NCBI GenBank assembly: GCA_037349315.1
Contig: JBAIAC010000026.1
Location: 21,853,501 to 21,917,500 of the forward strand
Length of the DNA: 64,000 bases
Reading direction: 5' to 3'
Source of the DNA: Chelydra serpentina
Taxonomy: Eukaryota > Chordata > Testudines > Chelydridae
In this document: positions 1 to 12,600 of the stretch, one piece after another
How positions within the stretch are numbered: position 1 is the first letter of the stretch
Layout of the letters: every line of letters begins with the position of its first letter
Translations under genes and position numbers: made by a program
The notes under the pieces: generated by a model
The model's input: the letters and a program-made list of their open reading frames with translations, nothing else
What the model was told of the DNA's origin: nothing
The model's database searches: none

Positions 1-1096
1 GGGCTATATATGCCTCTTCAAGAAAAGTGAAGGTAAAAAGAGTATGTATGCACAACAAAAAAAGTGAGTATACTTACCAAACCCCAGGAATTGCAATCCT
101 CTACATGTCTGAATTCAGAATTTCTGATCTCCACACAACACAGAGCTGCCCATGTTCTCTATACAGTACCTCAATCAACAAGGTCATATACCTTTAACAC
201 AGGACAAGCTTACAAAAGATTTATATTAATCTGAAGAGCTCCACAATTTCATTGCACAGTCTCATGATACACAAAATGTCTTTCAGAGCGGAGCTGAGCA
301 AACATACATTTTGTGGAGAAAACTATGTACATGCAGCAAACAAATATTTTTAACTACACATGACCCAAATTAGAAGCAACTTCATATAGTCATTTTAAAA
401 ATCATTGTGAACTGGCAAACCTGGTGCTGCTGGGCTAATATTATAATAAAAATATATAAAATTCTAACAATTTTATTTCTGCTCTATTAGCATTGCATTA
501 GTAATACTTATTTTCACTCTGATAACACCACTATGGTGATATTTATGCTGTCCCTGACAAAAAAATACTAAATACAGTGCTAATAGGATACAATGGAAAA
601 TTGCTAAACAATAAGACGGATCCCCGAGAAAATTTGATATAGATTTCCTGTAGTTTTCCTGCACTATTTTCAACCCTTCTCACAAGGGATACAGCAAGAT
701 GGCAATGAAAAGTGAATTTCCTGCTGTTACAGCTACTTTGGATGCTCATGCTTCTGTTCCTGTGGAGCCTGCTTGGATCAATTTCAAGAAAATAGCCTTT
801 ATCTACACTTTTGCACAGAAAACACATTTCAGTTTTGAAGAGATGCAGTATGTGTGTGGTGGTCAGTATTTTAACCTGTAGTATAATGTTACAGTAGCTT
901 GCATATAGTAAACTGTAGCATACAAATATTTGGCATATTGTTGAAGTAGAAATTGTATTTCTGCACTTTCCCAATTTGTTACAAAAGTGTTTAATCTTAC
1001 TCAAAATTCCTAATTTCACATACTGTCTTTCCCATCAACATACAAAAACCAACAGTACAAAGCAGCACTTTTCCTTTTAACTGTGTATTAGACAAG
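1..1096. other. AT-rich non-coding DNA, nothing recognised
   Basis: No repeat or exon is recognised. A 158-codon open frame on the minus strand (543-1019) has no domain, no repeated motif and no supporting splice or promoter context, and is treated as chance. Confidence 0.5.
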
Positions 1097-1780
1097 TGTA
1101 GCAGGGTCGGACTCACCCCCGCCGCGCCTCCTGCTGGTTGTTCCGGGAATTAGCTCACCAGCCTCTGGAGCGCCCTCTGCAGGCCAGTGATCCGCCTGTC
1201 CACTCTGGCCCCGCATCCCTCCCAGGACCTGGTGCCCTTTTAACTGGGGCGCTGCCCCCTGGCAGTACCCCTAGATCTGGGTCTCCCCTCCCCAGGGGAA
1301 CCCCCAATCCACTATCCCCACCTCGCCTCAGTCGTAGGCTACTGCCAGTCACCAGCTAGCCCCCGAGCCCTGGGGCAGACTGCAGTATAAGCCACTCATC
1401 ACAGGCAAAGGGGGTTTGGACCTGCTGCCTCAGCCTACCCGTGGGTTGCCCCTGCAACCCCAGTACCTAGATGGGCCTAACCCTAGGCCACAGCCTGGGG
1501 TTTTCTCAGGCCAGAGCTCCCCAGCAACTCTAGCCTTCCCCAGCCCTGCTCCACCCTAGGTACCTGCTCAGGTACCTGCAGCTAAGCCCTTCTCCCTCTA
1601 CATGCAGAGGGAGAGTCTGTTTGCTCCAGGCCCACTGCCCTCTTATAAGGGCCAGCTGGGGCCTGATTAAACTGGCCCCAGCTGTGGCTGCTTTGCTCAT
1701 CAGCCCAGCTTTCAGCCTCAGCCCTCTCCCAGGGCTATTTCCAGCCCCTCCGGGCAGGAGCGGGGTTCCACCCCGCTACA
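1097..1780 (+). mobile_element. Solo LTR of an LTR retrotransposon or endogenous retrovirus
   Basis: This 684-bp GC-rich insert lies in AT-rich DNA. It begins TGTAGCAGGGT and ends ACCCCGCTACA, so the termini are TG...CA and form an imperfect inverted repeat of about 11 bp. The 4-bp sequence CAAG lies directly outside both ends (1093-1096 and 1781-1784), a target-site duplication of the length seen in ERV1-like and some Gypsy elements. A TATA-like box (TTATAAG, about 1643-1649) sits in the second half. That placement suggests a plus-strand LTR promoter. No internal gag or pol sequence and no second LTR is present, so this is a solo LTR left by recombination. Open frames on both strands inside it are compositional shadows. 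The structure is well supported; the family is not determined. Confidence 0.82.
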
Positions 1781-1784
1781 CAAG

Positions 1785-4480
1785 GATTTAACAAACTGTC
1801 TGTTAACGCCTTAGCAACAGTGGGGCCAGATCTACTTATTAGTCAGAACAATAGAAGTAAATGACATACAATAAAATATTCACTGAGTTGGGCAAGTCCT
1901 CCCTTTCTTACAAGAATAGGTATGGAGGTGTGAAAATATTTGCTCTTTGGCATGAAATTTTAGTTAGGGCCCGATCCTGCCCCACCATAATGTATGGTGT
2001 ATATGAAAGAACACTGTGCAGAATAATGATACAACATGGATTATCCATACAAAGAGCTTGATACTACTCTCATTCAGTTTAGCGGGAGCAGTGTAGGGTA
2101 GGAAGTGTGAAAGAGACAGGCACTGCCTGTTTTTGAAGATCTTTAAATTTGTCTTTTTGAATACAAAAATACCCTTTATAAGCTATATACTCTCTATATA
2201 GAATGATGTTCCATATGCAGGTGAATCAAGATGGCTATAGGAGCCATAAGCATTAAAAACTAATTCTACAAGAAACAGCCTGCAGTTTCTTAAATGACTC
2301 TGGATGACTCCTGCACTGATTAATAATAGGCCAGATCCTGCTTGCCTCACTCGCTGATTTAAATGCAAATATTAGTGTGAGTACAGCAAACAGGACATGA
2401 CCCAATAAGTTCCAATGGAATGAATAAATGTCTAAAAATGACATTTCCTTGTCCATTGAGACAAGTATTCACTGCCGACAATACTACTCCCATTTTGAGT
2501 GCCTACCTTTTGGAATACCAAATGGAGTACACCAGCGTAAATATCACCTCTCCATTCTACAAGGCACAGCGACAGTTGTATAGCTGGCCAATAGTGAAGC
2601 TGCAAACGTCTTTAATTTGTTCACATGTAATTTCACACTGAAACTCAGATATTTATAAGACAAAAAGGTGGAATTGAATTTCTTGGATTACTGTTAAAAC
2701 TTAGAGGAGTCTCCTCACAAAGGGCTCAAGCACACTTTATAAAGTATATTAGGTATAGTTTCCTACCTATAGACTCTGTAAATCTTTGTTTCTTCAATAT
2801 ACAAGTCAAAAAAGCCCCAAATTGCTATTGCTATCATGATAAACATTGGAAAGTTCTGCTTGACCTTTTATTAACATTTTTCTATACCAATATGGTTCTT
2901 TTGCTACAAGCACCCTAAGGAATTATGAAAAATACTTTTTTCTGTAGTTTAGCCCATGTGCACTTAATAGGCTCACAAATATAATGCCATTATAAAAAAG
3001 AAAAACTGCCAACACTGCTAAAAAAATTGTCATAACACTAAATTATTATATAAATATAAAAGGAGTATGTCTGTAAAATATTCACTCAATGAACATCCCA
3101 AGGTGATGATTTTGCTATGTTGTTTTTATTCCTGGGAGATCCATAACACATTTGGATATGCCACATGTCACCACATGAATCAGGCAGTTAATGCATGTGC
3201 TTTTTAGAAGCAGAGATGTCTTCCCAATAGAATGTGCTATAAAAAAAAATGTTGAGATTCTGCTGCTTTGTCTGATAGGCATAATTTAATGTCTTGCTTA
3301 TAATGCTGCATCTTAAGGGGAAATATGCACTGTCCTATGTAGTTATTTACAATATATTACTAAATCTATGCAAATATATTTCCTGAGCTTGGTATTATAT
3401 AACAAAGGTCAACAATGTTTGAAATATTTTGAATTATATTCCCAATATACTGTGTCTATAGCACTAATATCCAATATAGGCACATAGATCTTAATATATT
3501 TCTAGATTTTTCTATTCATTGCATCTTACCATCAGTTTTCATGGATCATCATACAAATATTTTTCTTTAAGAACACAGAAAATGTTCAATCCAGTGGTAG
3601 CTTTCTATTAAGATTATTAATTATACAGTCATTAACAAAGTATCCATTCAAACACTGCATGGTAACTCAGCACTATTTTATAAAATAAATGGGAATATCC
3701 AGCTCAGCAATAAACTGATTGGCAGCATCTCTAAATATGGGATAAAAGGGTTAAGTTTCTGTTACCTGGTTAATTCCCTCATCTCCCCCAAGCAGGTCTG
3801 CTTTTACTAAAATGTAAGCAAAAGACCCCCAAATGTCATTTGCCTCATCCAGTTTAAGCAAAATATTTCTCCATCTTTTGGGGAAAATGTATGCATCTCC
3901 GATTCCATTCATATAGCTTCTTGTCAGTTACACCAGTATATCCACATTAACTTCATTGATAAGGCTCCATTGTAAGAGAACAAAATTTGACTTATGTTCA
4001 GCAAGTTGAGAAAACTTATGCATCTCAAAATGTAGTAGGGATTACATGGTTCTCCATTTTAAGTTAAGAACAACACGTTACAACCCATAAACATTCTCTT
4101 CAGCCGAATCTGGGTGGTGTTTTTATATCCAGGTGCTTAAGGAAAATCTGACCCTGGGAAGCTTTATATTTAGTGTTGAACAACTAAAAGGTTCCCTATA
4201 TATCTATAAGCCATTCAGCCCAATATAAACTTTGAAATGTTAGAACTTTAATACATTCACACGGATACATAATTAACACCCTTCTCATTTTTATGCACCT
4301 ATGATTTTTAAAACAAGGGATTTTTTTTAAATGAACCATAGCTGAGAACTAGTTTATGTAAGTATTACCCAAACATTTTTTCTTCTATTTCTCTAGATAT
4401 GATATTGCATCATTTTAGCCAAACATATGAATAGATTTTAGTACACATCAGTAATGGTACAGAATTACATATTTCAGATT
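1785..4480. other. AT-rich non-coding DNA with scraps of short palindromic repeats
   Basis: No gene is seen. Short stretches near 2328-2350 (GGCCAGATCCTGC) and 3926-3960 (GTTACACCAGT...CTTCATTGA) resemble halves of the short palindromic repeats found elsewhere in the window. The rest looks single-copy and carries no long open frame. Confidence 0.4.
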
Positions 4481-4650
4481 AATAGATTTTAAGGCCAGAA
4501 GGGACCATAATGATTACCTAGTCTGACCTACTGAATAATACAGACCACATTATTTCACCAAGTGATTTCTGCATGAAGCCTGGCTGACTGAGCTAGAGTA
4601 TATCTTTAGGAAAGACATCCAGTCTTGATTGAAAGACTTCAAGTCTTTAT
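4481..4650 (-). mobile_element. CR1 LINE 3'-end fragment
   Basis: The segment starts with a TTTTAAGGCCAGAAGGGACC-type stretch and runs through CTAGTCTGACCT and CATCCAGTCTTGATT. I recognise this as the reverse complement of a CR1 3' end. The copy is short, diverged and severely 5'-truncated, as most CR1 copies are. Assigned by pattern only. Confidence 0.6.
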
Positions 4651-6149
4651 ATGGTTTGATACCAATATGACATAATTTGATATTGTGCTCAGTATATTGG
4701 CACATTTGATGACTCACCCAAAGAAACAATATCCTCCCATGCCTGCTGGCCTAAGTTCAACCAACCTCTTTTGACCCACAGCTACGGAGGCTGTTCACAT
4801 CTGTAGAAGGACTCCAACCAGCCCAAGCAACCTGATATTAAAGGGCAACGATAAGAGAATCCACTGAGTAGTCTCTTGCAGATGTAATTAGGAAATGCAA
4901 CTATTGTATTTGCCTCGGCACCTAATCCCTCTTTCCTGCTTTGTGTTGTGTTGTATTGATCAGACTCTAGAAGAATTTATTTTGCCTGATGATGGCCAAG
5001 AAGAGAAACCTTGCTATCCTTAAAATATTATTGATGCAAGAGGTAATGCATACAGATTTAAACCTAGCCCTGGTCACTGCAGGACAGGAGAATAAGAGAC
5101 TTTGCCCAGCATGTCCTCTGCAAGTGACCTCCTGCCACCCATTCCAGCCAGGATACCACACTATGGAGTGCAATATGCAGAACAACCACACTATGGAGTG
5201 CAACGTGGAGAGCAAACTGCATCCCTGGCTAGCCTTTGCTAGTGACTGCAGCATGTACTAGCTGCCTCAGCAGCTAGCTATATCCCTTAATTTGCAGACC
5301 ATGCCCACTTGTACTACTAAGAGTGTGAGCACCAAGTAAGAAGGGCAGGGTTTAGCCCACTAGGTGGGCACACACTCCCCATTCCTCCCAGTGGAAGTAC
5401 AGCTGCCTCTCCACAGACTGACACCAGGGAGAGGGAAGGATTCTGTCTCGCCCACACCACTCAGACTTTTTCCCTTTAGTTTTTATTCACGTCTTTACTC
5501 AAAGTAATCTGCTGTTACCCAAAATTCCTTAGCGAATTGAAGCTCACTGGTTTAGTAAATATTTTGGACACACCATTCCCTTTATCTGTACTTTCTTTTT
5601 TTTCTTCTCTACACTGTATTGGTGTCATTAATGTCAGCACACTGGAACTTTTAATGAGTTCTGGTTATCCACACTAGGTTATACTCTTCACCTTGCTAAG
5701 AGGAATTTCTGAAGCTTCTAGTTGCTACTGATAACAGCCAGCCTCAAAAATTTCAATCTGTAAATGGGTTTAGATCCCAATTCCACCAAAATATGAAGTG
5801 TGCAGCCCCAAGATTTTTATTTGGTCCCCTTTTTTACATAAAATACTCATTCACTCTAGAGCTTGTGATGTTATTTGTGGTTACTAGTTGAATAATATAT
5901 TAAGACTGTAATACCCTAATTAGAACAATATATTATAGAAACATATTTGGCAACGTGAAGGAGTTCATGCCTGTTTTAAAGTTATATACATATTCTCTAA
6001 ATTAATTGCAAACTTTGCACTTTTCCCCTCTATATTCTCACAGAGACATATTGCATTTTTTTCTTTTCTTGCTCTGTATGGTTTAAGATATTCAGTTGGG
6101 CAAAATTGTGGCTAAGAGCATATAGAAGAATTACTGTAACCATATAGGA
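4651..6149. other. AT-rich non-coding DNA
   Basis: No exon or transposon is recognised apart from the 30-bp tandem duplication listed separately. Open frames on both strands around 4967-5261 overlap each other and have no domain. Confidence 0.4.
5155..5214. repeat. Two-copy 30-bp tandem duplication
   Basis: ACCACACTATGGAGTGCAA occurs at 5155 and again 30 bases later at 5185. The remaining 11 bases of each unit are partly conserved. This is a local tandem duplication with two units. Confidence 0.8.
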
Positions 6150-6516
6150 CAGTGGTTCTCAAGCAGAGGTCTGGGGCCCACTGTGGGGTTGCAGGCAGGT
6201 TTCAGAGGGTCCGCCAAGAAGGGCCAGCATTAGACTTGCTGTGGCCCAGGGAAGAAAGCTGAAGCCCCAACGCATGGGGCTGAAGCATGGGGTTCCAAGC
6301 CCTGCCACCCAGGGCTGAAGCCAAAGTCTGAGCAACTTAGCTTCACAGGGCCCCCTATGGCGTGGGGACCTGGGCAATTTTTGCCCTGCTTGCCACCCCT
6401 TAACGCCAGCCCTGCCTTTTATATGCAGAAAAACAGTTGTTGTGGCACAGATGGGCCGTGGAGTTTTTATACCACATTGGGGTGGCCTCGGAAAGAAAAA
6501 GGGTCGAGAATCCCTG
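6150..6516. mobile_element. Non-autonomous hAT-like element
   Basis: The left end CAGTGGTTCTCAAG is a classic hAT-type terminus. The right end GGGTCGAGAATCCCTG is its degenerate inverse (expected ...TTGAGAACCACTG). The interior is GC-richer than its flanks. Candidate 8-bp flanks (ATATAGGA and ATATGGTG) agree at only 5 positions, so the target duplication is not convincing. Open frames inside (for example 6159-6593 minus) are shadows. Confidence 0.62.
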
Positions 6517-9500
6517 ATATGGTGTATACCTGGAGCTGGGTCTAGACCTAGGCCCAAAACTTGGTCACTAAATAGTCCCATTAGCTCTAACATAGAAACA
6601 CTACAAAATTCAGCAAGGCTGGCTCTTTATGTATGAGAGAGGCCCACCGCTAATTTAGAGTTCAGGGATTGTGGCCTGGAAACACAGTAAATACACTCTC
6701 TGTATCCCTACAAATTGTTCACCCAACCCTGACACCATGTTGTTTTTGGCTCTCCCATTGTGCATATTGCCTTACCCATTCCACTCCACAAATGGGTAGA
6801 CGACCTGGAAAGGGAGTTAACATTACTTGGTTTATTAGGATTACCATTAAGAAAGCCTCTGGATCCCATAAGGACTGTGCCACAGAGAAAGGCTTCTCCC
6901 TGGGTCGGTCCTTGAAATATCCGCTTCTGCAGTTGCTAAAAGGGTCTCCATGGCTTTGAGGATAGGGGCAGCTGCCCCCCTCCTCTTTCAATATCAAAAT
7001 AGACTAATTTTGCCATGTTTTTCTTCCTTCTTCCCATGTTAAGGGAGGGGAGCATCAGACCCACAAACTGCAGAGCCTCTGGAGATCCTTTTGTGTGTAC
7101 AATCAGCGTAACTAAATCAAAATGTAAAGTTATTAGCATTTATTACTAGTATCATCCTGCCCATATATTGCCTCAAAATACAAACACCGACCCCTTCAGA
7201 TTTCTTAACATGAGGTTAATATTCAGCATATTCGTTATTTTGACCAAAAAAATAATAGTTAAGAGGACAAATTGGTCGATGACAGTAGGGTAACCAGAAT
7301 CTAGTGGTATATTTAAATAGTGAGCCATTTTAAAATGCTACTCCTATACCGAAACAAAATGAGTAGGCTAAATTAGTTTATTTACCTAAGCATTGTTAGT
7401 TTCGATCAGTCAGATATGAATTTTCAGATACTTACATAACTAGCATTAAAAAGATACATTTAGCGACTACAATTGTTAGCATAACAAAGGCCATAGAATC
7501 CAGATACTATTGCAGTCTCCCAAAAGTGCTTAAATAATAGCCTAAAATCTGAAGAATTACTTTAATACTTCAATAAAAATAACCCAATTCAAACATTTTC
7601 AAGGAAACAGAGCTCCTTGCTCTAGGCTACCGAATAATGGCTGAAAGAAAGTATATAGCTTGTCACTTCTGATTAGAGAACTGTGCCTCTGTGCTTTGAA
7701 TGAGAGGCATGTCTGGTAATAGGAAGTGCAGATATTAAATTTAATAAAATAATGTGGAATACGATATATATGAAACTTGACCAAGTATAGCACAGAATGT
7801 AACATACATTAGCCTGCTCAGTCAACTACTGTGGCCTAGCATCTAATGACAGACTTAATTTCTATTTTCAAAGGCGGGTACTACAAAAATACAATTTTCA
7901 GATTATACAAATATTTTATCAGACTACATAACAAATTAAACCAAAATTGCCTGACATATCTACATGAATGCATAACAATAGTAGGAAATTACAAGGACTT
8001 CAAACTACCCAGCCTTAAAAGTCCACAAAAACCTATCATCTTTGAGGTGATTATAAATAATTAGTTACAAAGATTCTGATTCTGAGATTTCATATCATCA
8101 TATTAACTACTGCAGATATATTTTTTTCCAGTTTCAAGACCTCGTTCAGATTTATTTTTTAGCACGAGGACTCACAGTTTACATATTGCATATTATGGAG
8201 GAACTGCCTTATCTCTGATTGCTTCTTTAATCTAGCATTTCAACACAAATAATAGTGTTTTTCAATACATTGGCCCTCAGCATGTATTTTTGCTATTAAA
8301 TAACAAGCTACAGTACCTCCTGTTTCCCAGCCTCCTACCCCATCATGGAACCATACAGTACCCATGACATGACACTCTTAAGGGATTTAAAAAACAATTC
8401 AGTGAGCTAATCCCAGTAAACCCAGAATTAAAGTTCTTGTTTCCATATTTCACTTTCAAAATATTTAGAACTTTGACAGATATGACATTATGTTTTCATT
8501 AAAACAGCTGATTTCAAAATGCTGCACTGTGCAAAAACACCATAAACAGTTTATGATGAACTGCCACACTCTTAATTAAAACAATAAATCCAGCGCACAA
8601 TATTTGTGCAGCCTCTGGTTTGACCTTTGCCTCTTGCTATCCACTACCAAAGCCGCTGCCTCATTCTGTGCACCAGATGTAGAAGGTTTTAAAACATGAT
8701 CTGAAAGGCACTAAAGATAAAATAGGAGAAAATGTGCCATTACTCTTTGCAGTTATGATTAATTCAGTTCATATTTTACAATCTGGTTATGGAGTAAAAC
8801 TGCAGACTTTACATCAAGTATTTGCCATTCAATATACCTAATGTATAAAAATGCCTGATATTTTAGAAAATGGCACAGGGCTAATTCACAGCCACCACAA
8901 GACGGACAGAAACAGGAATAATAAAAAAATAGGACAGTGATTAGCTATCCATCTAAAATAACGAACCTATCTCAGCCATTTGATGGTCAGTTTTGTGCAA
9001 TAAATATATGTGTTACAACAAAACAACCCAGTCTCTCTCTTATCTCTGTACTACCAGATTTTAGATTAAAATATCCCCTTAAATCTATCAGGTCTGCTCC
9101 TTGAACAGAAACCAGAGGGCATCAATTACTACTATATGCTGTAATGATAGTAAATTTGTTGTGCCTTCCTGAAGACAAAGTTAAATGCATTAACAACTCT
9201 TAAGTTCAGAAACTGATCTAGGAGGCTGGACTGAAGGCTGGTGTGGTCCAGTAAACATGTATAGAGGGAAGAAGCTGAATTTAAAAGGCTTCATCCTGTA
9301 CACTGTTACTCCTCAGCCTCACCAGAGTAGAGAGGATGACTTCAGATCATTCATTACTTCGGATCTCTGACCACTCATAGAAGTAAACATTTGCCGGACC
9401 TGGTCCTATAGCAGAAGACGTCATTCAGCCCAACAACCCCTTTGGGCCAGTCTGCAAAAGCATCAATTTACATTTCCTTTCAGTTTCATAAGGAATCAGC

Positions 9501-10800
9501 TTTACATGCAACAAGAGCTATGCTACTTCATGTTCACTGTAAAGGGAGAGTGATAGAGATATTCAATTTCAGAGGAAAAGAAGTCAAAATGTTTACATTT
9601 TCCTGAAGTAACAAAGTTGGGATTAAATAAAGGTTCCCACATGCCCTAGGTACTTAGAGTTTCCCAATTCCACACCACACTGTAATGGAACAAATTCAAC
9701 ACAAAAACCTCCAGAGAATTGAAAAAGAAAAATACCTTACTTTGCCAGTTCTCCTTGACTTGTCTGGAAGCAGGGGTCATGACTCCCTCTCTCTTTTCCT
9801 GAAGACTAATTTACAGGCACATCATTCTGCAAGTGAAAAAGAAACTACTTTAAAAAAATATCCCAATTGCCCATTAAGAAAAGCAGATGGGAGCAAACAT
9901 ACACATACAACTTTCCACTGGTTTCAGATCCTCTACAATGTCAACTCAAGGCTGCTTTACTATACAAAGAGAGACACCACTCTGTTGGAGAGCATAGAAC
10001 TTCGGCATTTTACTATATGCAAGGAACTTGTATATATGTTCTGTATGGAAACAAGAGTAAACCAAACCTTTTATGTTTTCAGTGGCCATCAAATCAGATA
10101 TAGAAGAATTCTTACTGAAGGACAAGGGTACACAATATAAACATTGTTTGCATTCAGCTAGTTAGAGTTTTGCGTGATTTTGTTTTTTAAAAGAAAAGAC
10201 AAGGAGATTAGCTTTAAAATAATTCATCACGAAGTTCTGTTTTCAGAGCATAGCTAAACCAAAACACACCACTGGGTTCAATCACTCAAAAAAGAGAGCT
10301 TTCAAACCATTCTTCAGCATGGGAAATAGGTATGATCATTTGAAGAGTTGAGCCATGTATCTTCATGCTTTTCTTCCACATCACTATTGTACGAGAGCTT
10401 CCAGTGGGTGACGTGTTAAACTAAAAAATGTCTAAAGAGATTTTTGAGTTCTAGAAATGAAATGCATATATTGCTTAGCTTGTGTTAGATGCAAATGTTT
10501 AAAACAAAACAAAACCACATTTTTCCATAGGTCTATAAAAAGGATACCAAATTCCTTTTCACTTTGTGTAAGCAGGACTTTGAATATACACCTCAACAAG
10601 TGAAAAAGCTTAGGTTCAGTACTGACCCACTGTGCCACCTAGAAAATATTTTTTCAAATAGAATTTTAGGATATTGTATAATGACAAAATGGTGGATGAA
10701 GCCTTTCATTAAAATTCAGCCTCAACATTACAACTTTGAGTTGAAAGTCTAAATGGGAATCTGGGGTATTTCATGCTTCTCTCTCCCCTTATAGTTGTAA
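6517..10800. other. AT-rich, repeat-poor non-coding DNA
   Basis: More than 4 kb holds no recognised transposon or exon. The 151-codon plus-strand frame at 9685-10140 has no domain signature and is within what AT-rich DNA of this length can give by chance. The stretch 8440-8640 keeps homeobox-like ATTA cores and looks non-repetitive (see findings). Confidence 0.45.
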
Positions 10801-10831
10801 AAAAATAGAAAAAACACACACAAAAACACAC
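10801..10831. repeat. A/CA-rich simple repeat
   Basis: A run of A with interspersed ACACAC units; low-complexity sequence. Confidence 0.7.
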
Positions 10832-10959
10832 AGATGTGGTGAATGATGACAGCTACACACAGGCCAATATGCATGCTTCTCTTCAGCAGGCCACAACTTT
10901 CAACAGCATTTCATACATACCACTGTCAATGCAGCTCTACATTTGTGACACTGATCACA

Positions 10960-11820
10960 CCTCATCTTATGCAGGGGTGGGAGGAGGGATGTTGTCCATC
11001 TTGCTGGGGTGGGTCAGAGAGAGGCACAGACGCTTCTGCCAACGTAGAATGGGTCAGCATGGCAACACGGACTCATCCCTCAGGGACATTCTAGAAGGGC
11101 TGGGGAGTTGATAAAGGGCAAGCCTGGTGGGAGAAGCCCCTTTTCTCCAAACCAAGTGGAGCAGCACCCGTCCTCTGAACCCTTGGAAGTGGCAAAATAC
11201 CAGGTTTGGTCAAGACCACTGTGGGCATTGCATTATCCGCTCCTTTCTAGGGAGGCTGGGAAGGAATTTTTCCCCTCACTACCAATCTGGCCAAGGTGGG
11301 GGCGGGGATTTCACCTTCCCCACAGTGGGTTCCGGGAGGGCTTTGTTACAGAGAGTAGGGATGGGATTTAGGCCATGATGTCACAACTCATTATGCAAGT
11401 GTGGGTTGGATGTCCAGTGCAGCTACTCCACAGGGAAGGGAAACAGGGACCAGATATATAGCTTGATAAAGGACTTAAAGGAGGTGTTTGTTAAAGGAGC
11501 GTAAGGGGCAGGGGTAGGGAGCTCCTATGACTGGCACGGAAGGAAGCCAACCCCACCATTCCTTTATGGCCCACCTTTACCTCCCACCCTGAATGAGGGT
11601 TAATGATAAGGTGACAGCAATGGGTTGGCTAGGGACTAGGATGGAAAAAGCGGGGGCTGGCGAAAGCCCCTGGGTAGATATTGAAATGATAATGGAGTTG
11701 CCAGCACTTGTACATTTTTATCTGCCAGGTAGTCCCAGACATCTAATAATAAAATTGCAGCCTGATTAAACCATATCCATTGCCTCCTATCCTTCTTTCA
11801 GTATAGCCGGACATCATGAC
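10960..11820. repeat. GC-richer block, probable dispersed repeat, unclassified
   Basis: GC content rises sharply against both flanks. The block resembles sequence I associate with high-copy turtle repeats, ending near an AATAAAA string (about 11746) and CAGCCTGATTAAACC. Frames of 83-91 codons overlap in several phases, and none shows a recognisable domain. It could be the 3' part of a retroelement or an LTR; I cannot define termini or class. Confidence 0.35.
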
Positions 11821-11889
11821 ATAGGGAAATGAATGTACTGCTAATGCAGGCCTACAGGGATTATCCTGTGATATGAGAAATATCCAGAT

Positions 11890-11945
11890 TTAGAGCCTAA
11901 TCCTGCTGTACTTATGTTGAAACCAATGGGAGGTCCATACCAAAA
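11890..11945. repeat. Short dispersed palindromic-repeat remnant
   Basis: GAGCCTAATCCTGCTG followed by AAACCAATGGGAGG matches the general form GGCCTGATCCTG...CCATTGAAGTCAATGG seen at several other sites in the window. Confidence 0.4.
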
Positions 11946-12346
11946 AAAGCCATCCAGGGTCTATCCCTAAATTCAGTGTGCTAAATCCTTTAGTGGCCCA
12001 ATTGCATCAGCAGACAATACACCATAATTTGGCTACTGGTTCATATTGCCAGATAGGCAAATTAAACGCAGCACTAAAACTTTAGCACAGACCATAAACT
12101 CTCTAACTTAAGAGCTGGAAGACACTTTAAAGCCACAACACAACTAGCATGTGGTAAGGAGGAGGAAACAGTATCTCAGTACAAATTTGTATGTGAAAGC
12201 CTCAAATATTATGCATAATTCCTTATGGGAATGTGTCCCTTAATTCAGTTCTCTCAGGCCATGCTAGGTGAAGAAGGTTAAACCTCAGATGATTTGAGCT
12301 CAACCTTACCAAAAAAGAAACACTGCACAGCATTTATTTATATTGT

Positions 12347-12600
12347 AGAAAAGAATGTGACTAGTGGCCTGGGTATACGACTAGGAGCCAGGAATTCCTG
12401 AATTCTGATCCTGACTTTGATAGTGATGGTCGCTGTAGCTTTCCACAGTTTGCATGGTTTCTCTGCCTCCATTTCCTCATGTGTAAAATGGTTCAGGGGA
12501 GGAAATACTTGCCTCCCTCGCAAAACTGTTGGAAGAAGCAATTAGCTAATGTCTGTAATGCATGAGGTATTCTTGTAGCATGTCCATAATGTACACAAAA
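12347..12600 (+). mobile_element. MIR-like (CORE/tRNA-derived) SINE remnant
   Basis: A tRNA-related head (GGAGCCAGGAATTCCTGAATTC, positions about 12389-12410) is followed by the hallmark SINE core CCATTTCCTCATGTGTAAAATGG (about 12470-12492), and then ATACTTGCCTCCCTCG. The order and strand fit an old MIR element. Diverged but recognisable. Confidence 0.7.

Noticed and set aside
543..1019. 158-codon minus-strand open frame as a gene
   Set aside because: Low-complexity hydrophobic peptide without any family signature, in AT-rich DNA; it has an overlapping frame on the other strand.
6159..6593. 144-codon minus-strand frame
   Set aside because: It overlaps the hAT-like element at 6150-6516 and has no domain.
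9685..10140. 151-codon plus-strand open frame as a gene
   Set aside because: No domain, no repeat of codon pattern and no splice or promoter context; a frame of this length is expected by chance somewhere in 64 kb read in six phases.
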